Assembly: GCA_903862425.1 (NCBI GenBank)
Contig: CAIOYC010000039.1
Span: forward strand, 80,727-144,726
DNA length: 64,000 bases
Direction of reading: 5' to 3'
Source: an uncultured Caulobacterales bacterium
GTDB lineage: Bacteria; Pseudomonadota; Alphaproteobacteria; Caulobacterales; Caulobacteraceae
Shown here: positions 8,531 to 17,068 of the stretch, in pieces
Layout: the number at the start of each line of letters is the position of its first letter
Numbering within the stretch: position 1 is the first letter of the stretch
The notes under the pieces: generated by a model
The model's input: only the letters and a program-made list of their open reading frames with translations
Told to the model about the DNA's origin: nothing
Databases searched by the model: none
Program-made: the position numbers and the translations under genes

Positions 8531-8746
8531 ATGAAAATCGTAGTCATCGAGACCCGCGCGGGATGGATCGTGCGCGACGGGGTGGAGATGGGCCCGTTCT
8601 CGAGTCGTCAGCGGGCGGTCGACTTGGCGGAGGGCATGGTTCAAACGCTCAGGGAGCACGGCGAGGACGCCGAGCTGGTTTTCGCCGAAACCCCCATCGT
8701 TGGTGCCGTCGCCGAACGGGGCGGTGGACCTGACGCAAAAAGTTAG
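8531..8746 (+). CDS. Small conserved protein, DUF2188-like
   Basis: 71 residues (MKIVVIETRAGWIV...). The pattern of a short strand, GW-V, then F.SRQRAVDLAEGMV and a final strand ELVFAE is like the small DUF2188-type fold, but I am not sure of the family. GGAGG lies 6 bases before the ATG at 8531, so translation is credible; an earlier in-frame ATG at 8501 has no such site. It is divergent from the DNA methyltransferase and its stop overlaps the stop of the convergent GGDEF-EAL gene by 4 bases. Function unknown. Confidence 0.72.
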   Translation: MKIVVIETRAGWIVRDGVEMGPFSSRQRAVDLAEGMVQTLREHGEDAELVFAETPIVGAVAERGGGPDAKS

Positions 8747-10626
8747 TCGCGGCGCTGATCTTCCAGGCGTGTAGACACTTCGCGCGACGTGACCGGCTTG
8801 CCGAACAGATAGCCTTGCAGCGCGCCGCAGCCGGTGGCGAGCAGCACCTTGCGCTGGTCCTCGGTCTCTACGCCCTCGGCCACCACGGTCATGCCGAGGG
8901 AGTAGGCCAGCTTGGTCAGGGAGGCGACGATCATGGCCGACTGGCGGTCGCGGGTGATGTTGTCCACGAACGACTTGTCGATCTTGATGCAGTCGATGGC
9001 GAACTGGTTCAGGTAGACGAGACTGGAATAGCCGGTGCCGAAATCGTCCAGCGCCACACGCACGCCCGCGGCGCGCAAGACCTTCAGGTTATGGTCGGCG
9101 CGCTCCACATCGTCGATGATCGCGGTTTCGGTGAGCTCGATCTGGATGCGCGAGGTGGGCACGTCGGCGTCGGCGGCATAGCGCAGGATGCGCTCGGCCA
9201 CGTTGTGACGCAGGAACTGGCGGACCGACAGATTGATCGACACATAGGGTCCGTTCCAGCGCCGACAGTCCTTCAGCGCCTGGCGCGCGATCCAGTCGCC
9301 GATGTCGAGGATCAGGCCGGTCTCTTCGGCGATGGGGATGAACTCGGCGGGAGAGATGGCGCCATGCTCGGGACTGTCCCAGCGCACCAAGGCCTCATAG
9401 CCCAGCACCGCGCCGTCCTGGGCGTTGACGATGGGTTGGTAGACCATCTTGAACTGGCCCGAGCGCAGGGCGCGCTCCAGCCCGCCTTCGATGGACAGAC
9501 GGTACTTGGTAGCCTTGTCGAGGGCGGCGTCGAACAGCCGGTAGCGGTTGCGTCCCTCGCGCTTGGCGGCATAGAGGGCGAGGTCGGCCTGACGCATCAG
9601 CTCGATCTCGCTGGCGGCGCTCTGCTGGGCGATACCGATGGAGGCGCTTACCTGGACCTCGTGGCCGGAGATCAGGCGCGACTGGGCGCAGACCTTGAGG
9701 ATCTGGGTGCAGAGGCTGGTGACGCCCTGGTCGGTGGTGGCCTCGACGATCACGCCGAACTCGTCACCGCCGAGCCGGGCCAGCACGCCGCCGCTCGGGA
9801 TCACCCCGGCGATGGCCATGCAGATCTTGCGCACCAGTTCGTCGCCGGCGCCGTGGCCAAGGGTGTCGTTGACGGCCTTGAACCGGTCGAGATCGATCAT
9901 CAACACGTTCTGCGGCTGGCGGTCGCGCGACAGGCGGGCGGTCAATTCCTCCACGAAGCCGGTCCGATTGAGGATGCCGGTGAGATCGTCGTGCCGCGCC
10001 GCGTGCTTGGCGATGTCGAGTCGGGCGCGCAGCTCCTGGATCTGCAATTCCAGCCCGTCGATCGCCGTCCGCTCGTCGGCATCGGCGCGTTCGGTTTCGC
10101 GGGCAAGGCGATAGCGCTGCGCCACCGTCCTGACCGCCTCGATGGTGTGGCGCGGCTGGAGCGGAGCGAGGATGAAGGTCAGCCGGTCGGGCGCGCCGGT
10201 CACCTGCAGGCAGCCGGCGAAGGTGGCGCTGTCGCGCACGTCCGCCACCACCAGCACCTCGGCCTTGGGATAGGCCCGCCAGACCAGCTGCAGCTGCGAG
10301 GTCAGTTCGCCGAGCGCCGCGCCGCGCAGGTCGAAGACGAAAAGACCCGGGGTGCGGCCGAGCAGGCGCTGGGCGCTCACCTGCGACACGCCCTCGGAGG
10401 CGCTGGCGCACACCGAGACAGCTTCGGCGGGCAGGGCCTGCTGCAACAGCGGCATGAGCTCGCGCGCCGCCGCAGCCTGGCCGGCGATCAGCACCGCCGA
10501 CAGGGTAGGCGAGGCCAGCCCCGTCTCCGGCGTGGCGAACGCGCTCAGGGAGGCCCGGCTGACCGAGGAGAGCGCAAAGCTCGAGATGGGGAACCCCTGG
10601 CTGACCTGAACCTGGACTATACCCAA
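8743..10626 (-). CDS. GGDEF-EAL cyclic-di-GMP protein with receiver-like N-terminus
   Basis: Up to 627 residues. About 42-172 resembles a response-regulator receiver: an Asp sits where phosphorylation would occur (D99, LFVFDLRG) but the invariant lysine is missing (ILAPLQP). A coiled linker (175-208) leads to a GGDEF domain (about 210-370) with intact GGDEF at 286-290 and no RxxD inhibitory site. The EAL domain (about 375-620) keeps EALVRW (411), the catalytic Asn and Glu regions, DDFGTGYSSL, IKIDKSFV and VAEGVET, so both synthesis and hydrolysis of c-di-GMP are possible. The first codon is a TTG at 10626 without a strong ribosome-binding site; the true start may differ. Likely cytoplasmic. 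Confidence 0.9.
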   Translation of the reverse strand: MGIVQVQVSQGFPISSFALSSVSRASLSAFATPETGLASPTLSAVLIAGQAAAARELMPLLQQALPAEAVSVCASASEGVSQVSAQRLLGRTPGLFVFDLRGAALGELTSQLQLVWRAYPKAEVLVVADVRDSATFAGCLQVTGAPDRLTFILAPLQPRHTIEAVRTVAQRYRLARETERADADERTAIDGLELQIQELRARLDIAKHAARHDDLTGILNRTGFVEELTARLSRDRQPQNVLMIDLDRFKAVNDTLGHGAGDELVRKICMAIAGVIPSGGVLARLGGDEFGVIVEATTDQGVTSLCTQILKVCAQSRLISGHEVQVSASIGIAQQSAASEIELMRQADLALYAAKREGRNRYRLFDAALDKATKYRLSIEGGLERALRSGQFKMVYQPIVNAQDGAVLGYEALVRWDSPEHGAISPAEFIPIAEETGLILDIGDWIARQALKDCRRWNGPYVSINLSVRQFLRHNVAERILRYAADADVPTSRIQIELTETAIIDDVERADHNLKVLRAAGVRVALDDFGTGYSSLVYLNQFAIDCIKIDKSFVDNITRDRQSAMIVASLTKLAYSLGMTVVAEGVETEDQRKVLLATGCGALQGYLFGKPVTSREVSTRLEDQRRD

Positions 10627-10724
10627 GCGGCCCCAACAAACCGCTAACGCCTGGCTTCACTGCGTCGTACTTTTGCGCTTTTACGGCTTCCCACCGGCCC
10701 GGGGCTCGGCCAAAAGCCGTGATC

Positions 10725-11576
10725 ATGACGATCGGCGTATTTGACAGCGGCGTGGGCGGCCTGACGGTGCATCGGGCCCTGGTCCACGCCTTCCCGCAGG
10801 CGGACTTCGTCTATCTGGCCGACCAGGCCAACGCGCCCTATGGGGGGCGGGAAGGGGAGGAGATCGTCGCCCTCACCCGCGCCGGATGCGAGCAGCTTTT
10901 CGCGGAGGGCTGCGACCTCATTATCCTCGCCTGCAACACCGCCGCCTCCATCGCGCTGCGTCGCCTGCAACAGACTTGGCTGCCGGGATACCGCCGTGAC
11001 CTGGGGCGGCCGGTGAACATTCTCGGCCTGATCGTACCGACCATCGAGGCGGCTACGGGCCAGCCGTGGACCTATGAGCCGGAACGACGCGGCGAAAAGG
11101 TGGAGGCCGTGGACGTGATCGGCATTTTCTCCACAGCCGCCACGGCCCGCAGCCGCGTCTACGAGATCGAGATCGACAAGCGGCGCGAGGATGTGGCGGT
11201 CTTCTCCGAACCCTGTCCGGAACTCGTGCCGCTGATCGAGGGCAATGCGCCGCAAGACCAGCTGAAGGCCGTGATCGAAGCGCATGTGCACGCCCTGATA
11301 ACCCGGATCGGCCGTCCACCCACCAAGGCCATCCTGGGGTGCACCCATTACGAGATCGTCGCCGACCTTTTCAAGGAAGCCCTGCCGCCCGGTACGCCCC
11401 TGATCCACCAGCCGAGCGCGGTGGCGGACTCCATCGGTCGCTATCTTGAACGGCACCCGGAATATCCCACCGGTGGCGGCGGCATGCGCCGCTTCCTCAC
11501 CACCGGCGTCCCCGCCGAGCAGAACGATCTGGTGAAGACCTTCTGGGGCTCGCCCGTACGTTTCGAGGTGGCCTGA
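10725..11576 (+). CDS. murI: Glutamate racemase
   Basis: 283 residues; interconverts L- and D-glutamate for peptidoglycan. The cofactor-independent active-site cysteines are C70 (LILACNTAAS) and C206 (ILGCTHYE); the N-terminal IGVFDSGVGGLTV and ADQANAPYG motifs are also typical. ATG 10725 is taken; a GTG two codons earlier is possible. It heads a compact plus-strand operon: the next gene begins 2 bases after its stop. It is divergent from the GGDEF-EAL gene. Confidence 0.95.
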   Translation: MTIGVFDSGVGGLTVHRALVHAFPQADFVYLADQANAPYGGREGEEIVALTRAGCEQLFAEGCDLIILACNTAASIALRRLQQTWLPGYRRDLGRPVNILGLIVPTIEAATGQPWTYEPERRGEKVEAVDVIGIFSTAATARSRVYEIEIDKRREDVAVFSEPCPELVPLIEGNAPQDQLKAVIEAHVHALITRIGRPPTKAILGCTHYEIVADLFKEALPPGTPLIHQPSAVADSIGRYLERHPEYPTGGGGMRRFLTTGVPAEQNDLVKTFWGSPVRFEVA

Positions 11577-11577
11577 G

Positions 11578-12087
11578 GTGCAGCGCCTCATCCTGTTCCG
11601 GCATGGCAAGACCGAGACCCGCGCCGCTTCTGGCGAGGATTTCGACCGCGCCCTGACTGCACGGGGCGAGCGGGATGTGCGGCTGGTGGCCGAAGCGATG
11701 GCGGCTGACGAGTTCACTCCCGACCGGGCGCTGGTCTCCGCCGCCGTCCGCGCCCGGCAGACCTGGGACATGGCGGCCTCCGCACTGGTCGGCGCGGTGG
11801 TCGAGAACCGTCCCGACCTCTATGACGCCAGCGCCCCCACCTTGCTGACCGCCGGCCGCACGCCGCTCGGGCGGACCGTCGTCATCGTGGCGCACAATCC
11901 GGGCCTGCACGTACTGGCGGTCGCCCTTGCCGGCCGAGCGGAGGATCACGCGGTCGAGGCGCGTCTGCGCCAGGGCTTCCCCACCGGGGCGGCGGCGGTG
12001 TTCGACTTCGGCGCGCCCGGCGACGAGGGCGGCCTGCGCGTGCTCGGTTTCTACACACCGGCCGATTTCGGCGGAGGCCCCGATTGA
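11578..12087 (+). CDS. SixA-type histidine phosphatase family protein
   Basis: 169 residues with the phosphoglycerate-mutase/histidine-phosphatase core. RHGKTE at the N-terminus holds the phospho-accepting histidine, SAAVRARQTWD the phosphate-binding Arg, and IVAHNPGLH the second catalytic histidine. The short length fits SixA, which removes phosphate from histidine-containing phosphotransfer domains in E. coli; the real substrate here is unknown. GTG start at 11578, 2 bases after murI; its TGA overlaps the TTG start of the next gene (TTGA), suggesting coupled translation. Confidence 0.88.
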   Translation: MQRLILFRHGKTETRAASGEDFDRALTARGERDVRLVAEAMAADEFTPDRALVSAAVRARQTWDMAASALVGAVVENRPDLYDASAPTLLTAGRTPLGRTVVIVAHNPGLHVLAVALAGRAEDHAVEARLRQGFPTGAAAVFDFGAPGDEGGLRVLGFYTPADFGGGPD

Positions 12088-12428
12088 GCCGAATCTACAA
12101 GATACTGACCCGCCGCGCGTGGGATGAGGCGTTGGTCTCCGGGGTCTTCCTGGGCGCGCCCATCGACATTCAGGACGGCTACATCCACTTCTCCACCGCC
12201 GCCCAGGCGAGCGAGACGGCGCGGCTGCATTTTCGCGGGCAGCATGACCTGATCCTGGTCGGCTTCGAAGCCGATGCGCTGGGCGAGGCGCTGAAGTGGG
12301 AGCCCTCGCGCGGCGGCCAGCTGTTTCCCCACCTTTATGGCCCTTTGCCGACGAGCAAGGCGGTGTCGCTGGACGACTTGCCCCTGGACGCCGAACACGT
12401 CCCCATCCTGCCGCAGTTCATCTGTTGA
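12084..12428 (+). CDS. DUF952 domain-containing protein
   Basis: 114 residues. Typical DUF952 features are the start IYKILTRRAWDEAL, the segment DIQDGYIHFSTAAQASETARLHF, WEPSRGGQLFPHLYGPLP and the end PLDAEHVPILP. The family is widespread in bacteria and eukaryotes, is of ART-like fold by prediction, and has no proven function. It starts with TTG overlapping the previous stop and ends with TGA overlapping the TTG of pyrD, so it is locked inside the murI-pyrD operon by two successive TTGA couplings. Confidence 0.9.
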   Translation: MSRIYKILTRRAWDEALVSGVFLGAPIDIQDGYIHFSTAAQASETARLHFRGQHDLILVGFEADALGEALKWEPSRGGQLFPHLYGPLPTSKAVSLDDLPLDAEHVPILPQFIC

Positions 12429-13465
12429 GCCTGCACGGCGCCGCCACCCGCCTATTGCGCGCCCTGGACCCGGAGGACGCGCATCGCGCCGCTATCCTCG
12501 GGTTGAAGCTGGGGCTCGGCCCGCGCGCGGCGAAAGACGGCGATCCGATCCTGGCGACCGAAATCGCGGAGTTGACGCTCCCGAACTGCATCGGCCTCGC
12601 CGCCGGGTTCGACAAGGATGCCGAGGTCCCTGACGCCATGCTGGCGGTGGGGTTCGGCTTCGTGGAGTGCGGCACGGTCACGCCCCAGCCCCAGGCTGGT
12701 AATCCACGACCCCGTCTGTTTCGCCTGACCGAAGACCGGGCAGTGATCAATCGCATGGGCTTCAACAACCAGGGCCTCGACGCCTTTGCCGGGCGGCTGG
12801 AGCGGCGCGCGCGACGCGGGATCGTCGGGGCCAATATCGGCGCCAACAAGGATGCCGCCGACCGCATCGCCGACTACGTGGCCGCACTGCAGCGCGTCTC
12901 GCCGCTCTGCGACTATGTCACCGTCAACATCTCTTCGCCCAACACGCCGGGTCTGCGCGCGCTGCAGACCCGCGCGGCGCTCGACGACCTTCTGGGGCGC
13001 TTGGCCGAGGTGCGGTCCGCTGCTTCGGTCCGCCCGCCCGTGTTCCTGAAGGTGGCGCCCGACCTGGACGCCGAAGAGCCTGGCGAGATCGCCGCCGCTG
13101 TACGCCGCCACGGTTTCGACGGCATCATCGTCTCCAACACCACCGTCGCGCGCCCGACGACCCTGCGCTCGACCCAGGCCAGCGAGACCGGAGGACTCTC
13201 CGGCGCGCCGCTGCTGGAGCCGTCCACCGCCATGCTGCAGGCGTTTCGACAGGCTGACGGTCATCTGCCGCTGATCGGAGTGGGCGGGATCGCCTCGGGT
13301 GCGGACGCCTATGCCAAGATCCGCGCCGGTGCGAACGCCGTGCAACTCTATTCCGCCCTCGTCTATGCTGGGCCGGCCTTGGTGGGCGAGATCAGGCGCG
13401 ACCTCGCCGCCCGCCTGCGCGCGGAGGGATTCGGTTCCGTGCGAGAAGCGGCTCAGACCCCGTAA
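12425..13465 (+). CDS. pyrD: Dihydroorotate dehydrogenase (quinone), class 2
   Basis: 346 residues; oxidises dihydroorotate to orotate in pyrimidine synthesis and passes electrons to ubiquinone at the inner membrane. The N-terminal helical part (LHGAATRLLRALDPEDAHRAAI) is the membrane-associating extension of class 2 enzymes. FMN-barrel motifs: AAGFDKDAE, INRMGFNNQG, VNISSPNTPGLR with the catalytic Ser typical of class 2, IIVSNTT and IGVGGI. Begins with TTG at 12425 overlapping the DUF952 stop. Its 3' end overlaps a convergent tetR by 13 bases. Confidence 0.95.
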   Translation: MSLHGAATRLLRALDPEDAHRAAILGLKLGLGPRAAKDGDPILATEIAELTLPNCIGLAAGFDKDAEVPDAMLAVGFGFVECGTVTPQPQAGNPRPRLFRLTEDRAVINRMGFNNQGLDAFAGRLERRARRGIVGANIGANKDAADRIADYVAALQRVSPLCDYVTVNISSPNTPGLRALQTRAALDDLLGRLAEVRSAASVRPPVFLKVAPDLDAEEPGEIAAAVRRHGFDGIIVSNTTVARPTTLRSTQASETGGLSGAPLLEPSTAMLQAFRQADGHLPLIGVGGIASGADAYAKIRAGANAVQLYSALVYAGPALVGEIRRDLAARLRAEGFGSVREAAQTP

Positions 13466-14067
13466 TAGGCCAGGAAAATCGCCACGGCGCCGTCCACATT
13501 GGCCTCGACCTCCGCATCGGTCGCGGCGGAGACGTTCCAAAGCTGGCGCTGGTACAGGCCCGACTTGCACAGGTCGCCGAACTGTTCGGCGGCGTGGAAG
13601 GCGTCGCCTTGGCGCAGTTGGCCGCGGTCCATCCAGGTCTGGATCAGGTCAGCCATCTGGCCGGTCCCGATCTTGGGTCCTTCATTGTAGAAGCTGCGCC
13701 CGAGTTCGGGAAAGCGCTGCGACTCGGCGATCACCAGCCGGTGCACCGCCAGGAGCTTGTCCGACAGGATGAAGTGGACCAGCCGACATCCAATCGATTT
13801 CAGGGCCGTGGCTATGTCATCCCCAAGATTGTCCATGACATAGGCGATCTCCGCCTCCACCCCGCATTCTTCGCGCATAAAGGCCACGAACAGAGCCTCC
13901 TTGGACGAAAAGTAGTTGTAGAGCGTGCCCTTAGAGCCGCCGACCCGAGCGGCGATGGTCGACATGGAGGCGTCCGCATAGCCCTCGGTGAGGAAGACTT
14001 CGCGGGCGATATCCAGAATGGCCTTTCTCCGGTCGTCGGGAGCGAGACGGGTGGAACCCACGGCCAT
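13453..14067 (-). CDS. TetR/AcrR family repressor of the adjacent drug exporter
   Basis: 204 residues. The HTH (AILDIAREVFLTEGYADASMSTIAARVGGSKGTLYNYFSSKEALF) is a canonical TetR sequence; the C-terminal part matches the AcrR-like ligand domain (FHAAEQFGDLCKSGLYQRQLW). It is divergent from the outer-membrane factor/emrA/emrB operon, and two identical palindromes lie in the 166-bp gap. The likely role is repression of the exporter and itself, relieved by a toxic compound. The ATG at 14067 gives normal length. Confidence 0.92.
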   Translation of the reverse strand: MAVGSTRLAPDDRRKAILDIAREVFLTEGYADASMSTIAARVGGSKGTLYNYFSSKEALFVAFMREECGVEAEIAYVMDNLGDDIATALKSIGCRLVHFILSDKLLAVHRLVIAESQRFPELGRSFYNEGPKIGTGQMADLIQTWMDRGQLRQGDAFHAAEQFGDLCKSGLYQRQLWNVSAATDAEVEANVDGAVAIFLAYYGV

Positions 14068-14152
14068 GGCGACGCTTTACCTCCAAAATTCTTGTTGCGG
14101 CTTCTTGCCGAGGCAACCCGTCGTTCGCACATGCAGCACGACGGACCTAATA

Positions 14153-14207
14153 ACCGTACAGTACGGTCATTTTTAGTTTGCATCAAGTGTGACCGTACAG
14201 TACGGTC
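14153..14207. promoter_or_regulatory. Two identical palindromic operators for the exporter TetR
   Basis: Perfect palindromes ACCGTACAGTACGGT at 14153-14167 and GACCGTACAGTACGGTC at 14191-14207 share the same 15-bp core with centres 39 bp apart. They are 86 bp before tetR and 26 bp before the exporter operon. A perfect dyad repeated twice between a TetR gene and its divergent target is a strong operator signature. The second site would cover the probable promoter or early transcript of the exporter. Confidence 0.85.
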
Positions 14208-14233
14208 AGTTCATGATCGACATGAGGGGATCG

Positions 14234-15691
14234 ATGCCTTCGCCATCATCGACGGGCAAGCTGGCGCTTATCGCAGCGGTCGGCGCTTCGGTGCTGCTGG
14301 CCGGCTGCGTGCCGGCGCTCGGCCCGGCGCCCAAGCTCAGCCAGCCTCAGGACTACGCCAGCGCCCGCAGCCTTGAAGCGCCCGTCTCTGCCTGGCCGTC
14401 AGACGACTGGTGGACCGCCTATGGCGACCCGCAGCTCGACAGCCTGATCAGCCAGGCGCTGCAAGGCGCGCCAGACCTTCGCGAGGCGGCGGCGCGGGTT
14501 CGCCTGGCCGAGGGCAATGCCGAGCAGGCCGGTTCGCGCCTCCTGCCCAGCGTCGGCGTGTCCGGCTCGGTGAAGGAAACCAAGATCCAGCAGTCCATCG
14601 GCCTGCCGCCCGAGGTGGCGGGTTTCATCCCCTCGGGCTGGAGCGATACGGGCCAGCTGGGCGCCAGCCTGAACTGGCAACTCGACTTCTTCGGCAAGAA
14701 CCGCGCGGCCTTGGCGGCGGCGACCTCGCAGACCAATGCGGCGCGAGCGGACCAGGCCTCGGCCAGATTGCAGATCGCCACGGCGGTGGCCACGTCCTAC
14801 GCCTCGCTGCTCCAGCTCTATGCCGACCGCGACGAGGCGACGGCGGCCCTCAAGGTGCGGCAACAGACCCTCGACCTCGTGGGCCAACGCCTCAAGAACG
14901 GCCTCGAGACGCGCGGCGAATATAGCCAGCAGAACGCCACCGTCCCCGTGGCCCAGGGCGATATCGACCGGCTCGACCTGCAGATTCTGCAGACCCGGCA
15001 CCAGCTGGCCTATCTGCTCGGCAAGGGGCCTGATGCGGGGCTCGACATCGGTCGCCCGGCCAATCCGAACCTGCGCGCTCTCGGCCTTCCCGCCGATCTT
15101 CCCGCGGCGCTGATCGGTCGGCGGCCCGACATCGTGGCCGCGCGTCTGCGCGCCGAGGCCGCGCGCCAGACCGAGAAGTCGGCCAAGGCGGACTTCTATC
15201 CCTCCATCAACCTCGCCGGAAACTACACGGTGCTGTCGCTGAAGGCTCAGGACCTGTTCAGCCACAACATCCAGCTCGCCCAGATCGGCCCCGCCGTGAC
15301 CCTGCCCCTGTTCGACGGCGGTCAGCGCAAGGGCGCCTATCGCGGCGCGCGGGCGGAGTGGGAAGTGGCGGTGGCCGAGTACGACAAGACGCTCGCCAAC
15401 GCCCTGAAAGAGGTGGCCGACGCCGTCGCCGCCCAGCGTTCGCTGTCCAAGCAGATCGAGGACGCCCAGGCCTCGTTGAAATCGAGCGAGGACGCTTATC
15501 AGGTGGCCAACGCCCGCTATCGCGGCGGCCTGTCGCCCTACCTCAATGTTCTGACGGCCGAGAATGCTCTGCTACAGGCCCGCCGCAGCGTGGCCGATCT
15601 CAATGCCCAGGCCCTGTCGCTCGACGTGGCCCTGGTCCGTGCGCTGGGGGGAGGCTTCACCGCTCCCACCGTCCAACAAGCCTCCCGATAG
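14234..15691 (+). CDS. NodT/OprM-family outer-membrane efflux lipoprotein
   Basis: 485 residues. A signal peptide ends in a lipobox LLAGC (lipidated C25), then comes the duplicated OEP fold with long periplasmic helices; W-SDDWWTAYGDPQLDSLISQAL and the repeated LARG-type LRARYRGGLSPYLNVLTAEN segment are typical. It forms the trimeric channel of a tripartite exporter. ATG 14234 is favoured because GAGGGGA sits just before it; the frame opens earlier, but that would run across the operator. It is first of three genes, 12 bp before emrA. Confidence 0.92.
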   Translation: MPSPSSTGKLALIAAVGASVLLAGCVPALGPAPKLSQPQDYASARSLEAPVSAWPSDDWWTAYGDPQLDSLISQALQGAPDLREAAARVRLAEGNAEQAGSRLLPSVGVSGSVKETKIQQSIGLPPEVAGFIPSGWSDTGQLGASLNWQLDFFGKNRAALAAATSQTNAARADQASARLQIATAVATSYASLLQLYADRDEATAALKVRQQTLDLVGQRLKNGLETRGEYSQQNATVPVAQGDIDRLDLQILQTRHQLAYLLGKGPDAGLDIGRPANPNLRALGLPADLPAALIGRRPDIVAARLRAEAARQTEKSAKADFYPSINLAGNYTVLSLKAQDLFSHNIQLAQIGPAVTLPLFDGGQRKGAYRGARAEWEVAVAEYDKTLANALKEVADAVAAQRSLSKQIEDAQASLKSSEDAYQVANARYRGGLSPYLNVLTAENALLQARRSVADLNAQALSLDVALVRALGGGFTAPTVQQASR

Positions 15692-15703
15692 GACGCCGTT
15701 TCC

Positions 15704-17065
15704 ATGTCCGAAGTTCCCCCGAATCAGGGTCAGCAACCCCAGGGTCAGCCAGCTGAAGGCCAGACGCCTCAGGGCCGGCAAGGCGGCGGTCAACAGCCGC
15801 AACAGGGCGGCCAGCAACAAGGTCAGGGGCAACCCCCAAAGGACCCCAAGGTTGACGCCAAGCAGAAGAGGCAGCGCGGTCGCCTGTTCCTGATCCTCGG
15901 CGGCGTCGTGCTCGTCGCCGCGGTGATCTTCCTGCTCTACTGGCTGCTGATCGGCTCTCATTACGTCTCGACCGACGACGCCTATGTGGGCGCCGACGTG
16001 GCGCTGGTGACTCCGCAGGTGGCCGGCGCGGTGCAGGAAGTGCGCGTCTCCGACACCCAGTACGTCCATAAGGGCGACATCCTCGCCGTGATCGATCCGG
16101 CCGACGCCAGGGTCGCCAGCGAGCGCGCCGAGGGCAATTATGGCTCCGCAGTGCGTCAGGTGCAGCAGTCCTTCGCCACCACCGACCAGTTCACCGCCCA
16201 GATCGCCGCGCGCGACGCAGATTTGGCTCGCGCCAAGGCCCAGCTGGCTTCCGCCGAATCCGATGTGGCCAAGGCCAAGATCGACCTCGACCGCCGCCAG
16301 GCCCTCGCCGCCACCGGCGCCGTGTCGGGCGAGGAACTGACCACGGCCAAGAATTCCTACCAGACCGCAGTCGCCAACCTCAACGCCACCAAGGCCGCCG
16401 GTCTGCAGGCCGTGGCCAATCGCAAGGCTGCCGTCAGCCAGTACGAGGCCCAGTCGGCCCTCACCAAGGGCGCCGGCGTCACCGACAATCCCGAGGTGCG
16501 GACCGCCAAGGCCGCCCTCGATGCCGCCAACCTCGATCTCGAACGCACCACCTTGCGCGCCCCGATCGACGGCGTCATCGCCCGCCGCAACGTCCAGGTC
16601 GGCCAGCGCGTCGCCGTCGGCACGCAGTTGATGACGGTCGTGCCCGTCTCCCAGGTCTATGTGGACGCCAACTTCAAGGAAGTGCAGCTGAAGAAGCTGC
16701 GCATCGGCCAGGAAGCGACCCTGAAGTCCGACAAGTACGGCGGCAGCGCCGTGTTCCACGGCAAGGTGGTGGGCGTCGGCGGGGGCACCGGCTCGGCCTT
16801 CGCCCTGATCCCGGCCCAGAACGCCACCGGCAACTGGATCAAGGTGGTGCAGCGTCTGCCCGTTCGCATCTCGCTCGACCCGCGCGAACTGCGCGACCAC
16901 CCCCTCGAGGTTGGTCTGTCCATGAAGGTGAAGGTCCATCTCGGCGATGGAGGCGAGCCGGTGGAGGCCACCAGCTCCAACACCAACACGACGGTGCAGA
17001 CCACGCCGGCCGGCACCAACACCACCTCCACCACGACCACCAACTCCACCCAGGCTGGGCGCTAA
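15704..17065 (+). CDS. emrA: EmrA/HlyD-family membrane fusion protein
   Basis: 453 residues. The cytoplasmic N-terminus (7-46) is almost pure Gln/Gly/Pro; one membrane helix (about 61-83) follows; then the periplasmic barrel-sandwich domain with YVSTDDAYVGADVALVTPQVAG, a coiled-coil hairpin (about 140-250) and TTLRAPIDGVIARRNVQVGQRV, the EmrA signature. The last 35 or so residues are a Thr/Asn/Ser-rich tail. It should link the EmrB pump to the outer-membrane factor. Four bases separate its stop from emrB. Confidence 0.93.
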   Translation: MSEVPPNQGQQPQGQPAEGQTPQGRQGGGQQPQQGGQQQGQGQPPKDPKVDAKQKRQRGRLFLILGGVVLVAAVIFLLYWLLIGSHYVSTDDAYVGADVALVTPQVAGAVQEVRVSDTQYVHKGDILAVIDPADARVASERAEGNYGSAVRQVQQSFATTDQFTAQIAARDADLARAKAQLASAESDVAKAKIDLDRRQALAATGAVSGEELTTAKNSYQTAVANLNATKAAGLQAVANRKAAVSQYEAQSALTKGAGVTDNPEVRTAKAALDAANLDLERTTLRAPIDGVIARRNVQVGQRVAVGTQLMTVVPVSQVYVDANFKEVQLKKLRIGQEATLKSDKYGGSAVFHGKVVGVGGGTGSAFALIPAQNATGNWIKVVQRLPVRISLDPRELRDHPLEVGLSMKVKVHLGDGGEPVEATSSNTNTTVQTTPAGTNTTSTTTTNSTQAGR

Positions 17066-17068
17066 GCC

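Noticed and set aside
8815..10647. A 610-codon open frame opposite the GGDEF-EAL gene
   Set aside because: Composition artefact of GC-rich coding DNA; the opposite strand carries intact GGDEF and EAL motifs.
10725..12087. Assigning the histidine phosphatase to phosphorelay control of the nearby GGDEF-EAL protein
   Set aside because: They are divergent and share no operon; a SixA-type substrate cannot be inferred from position alone.
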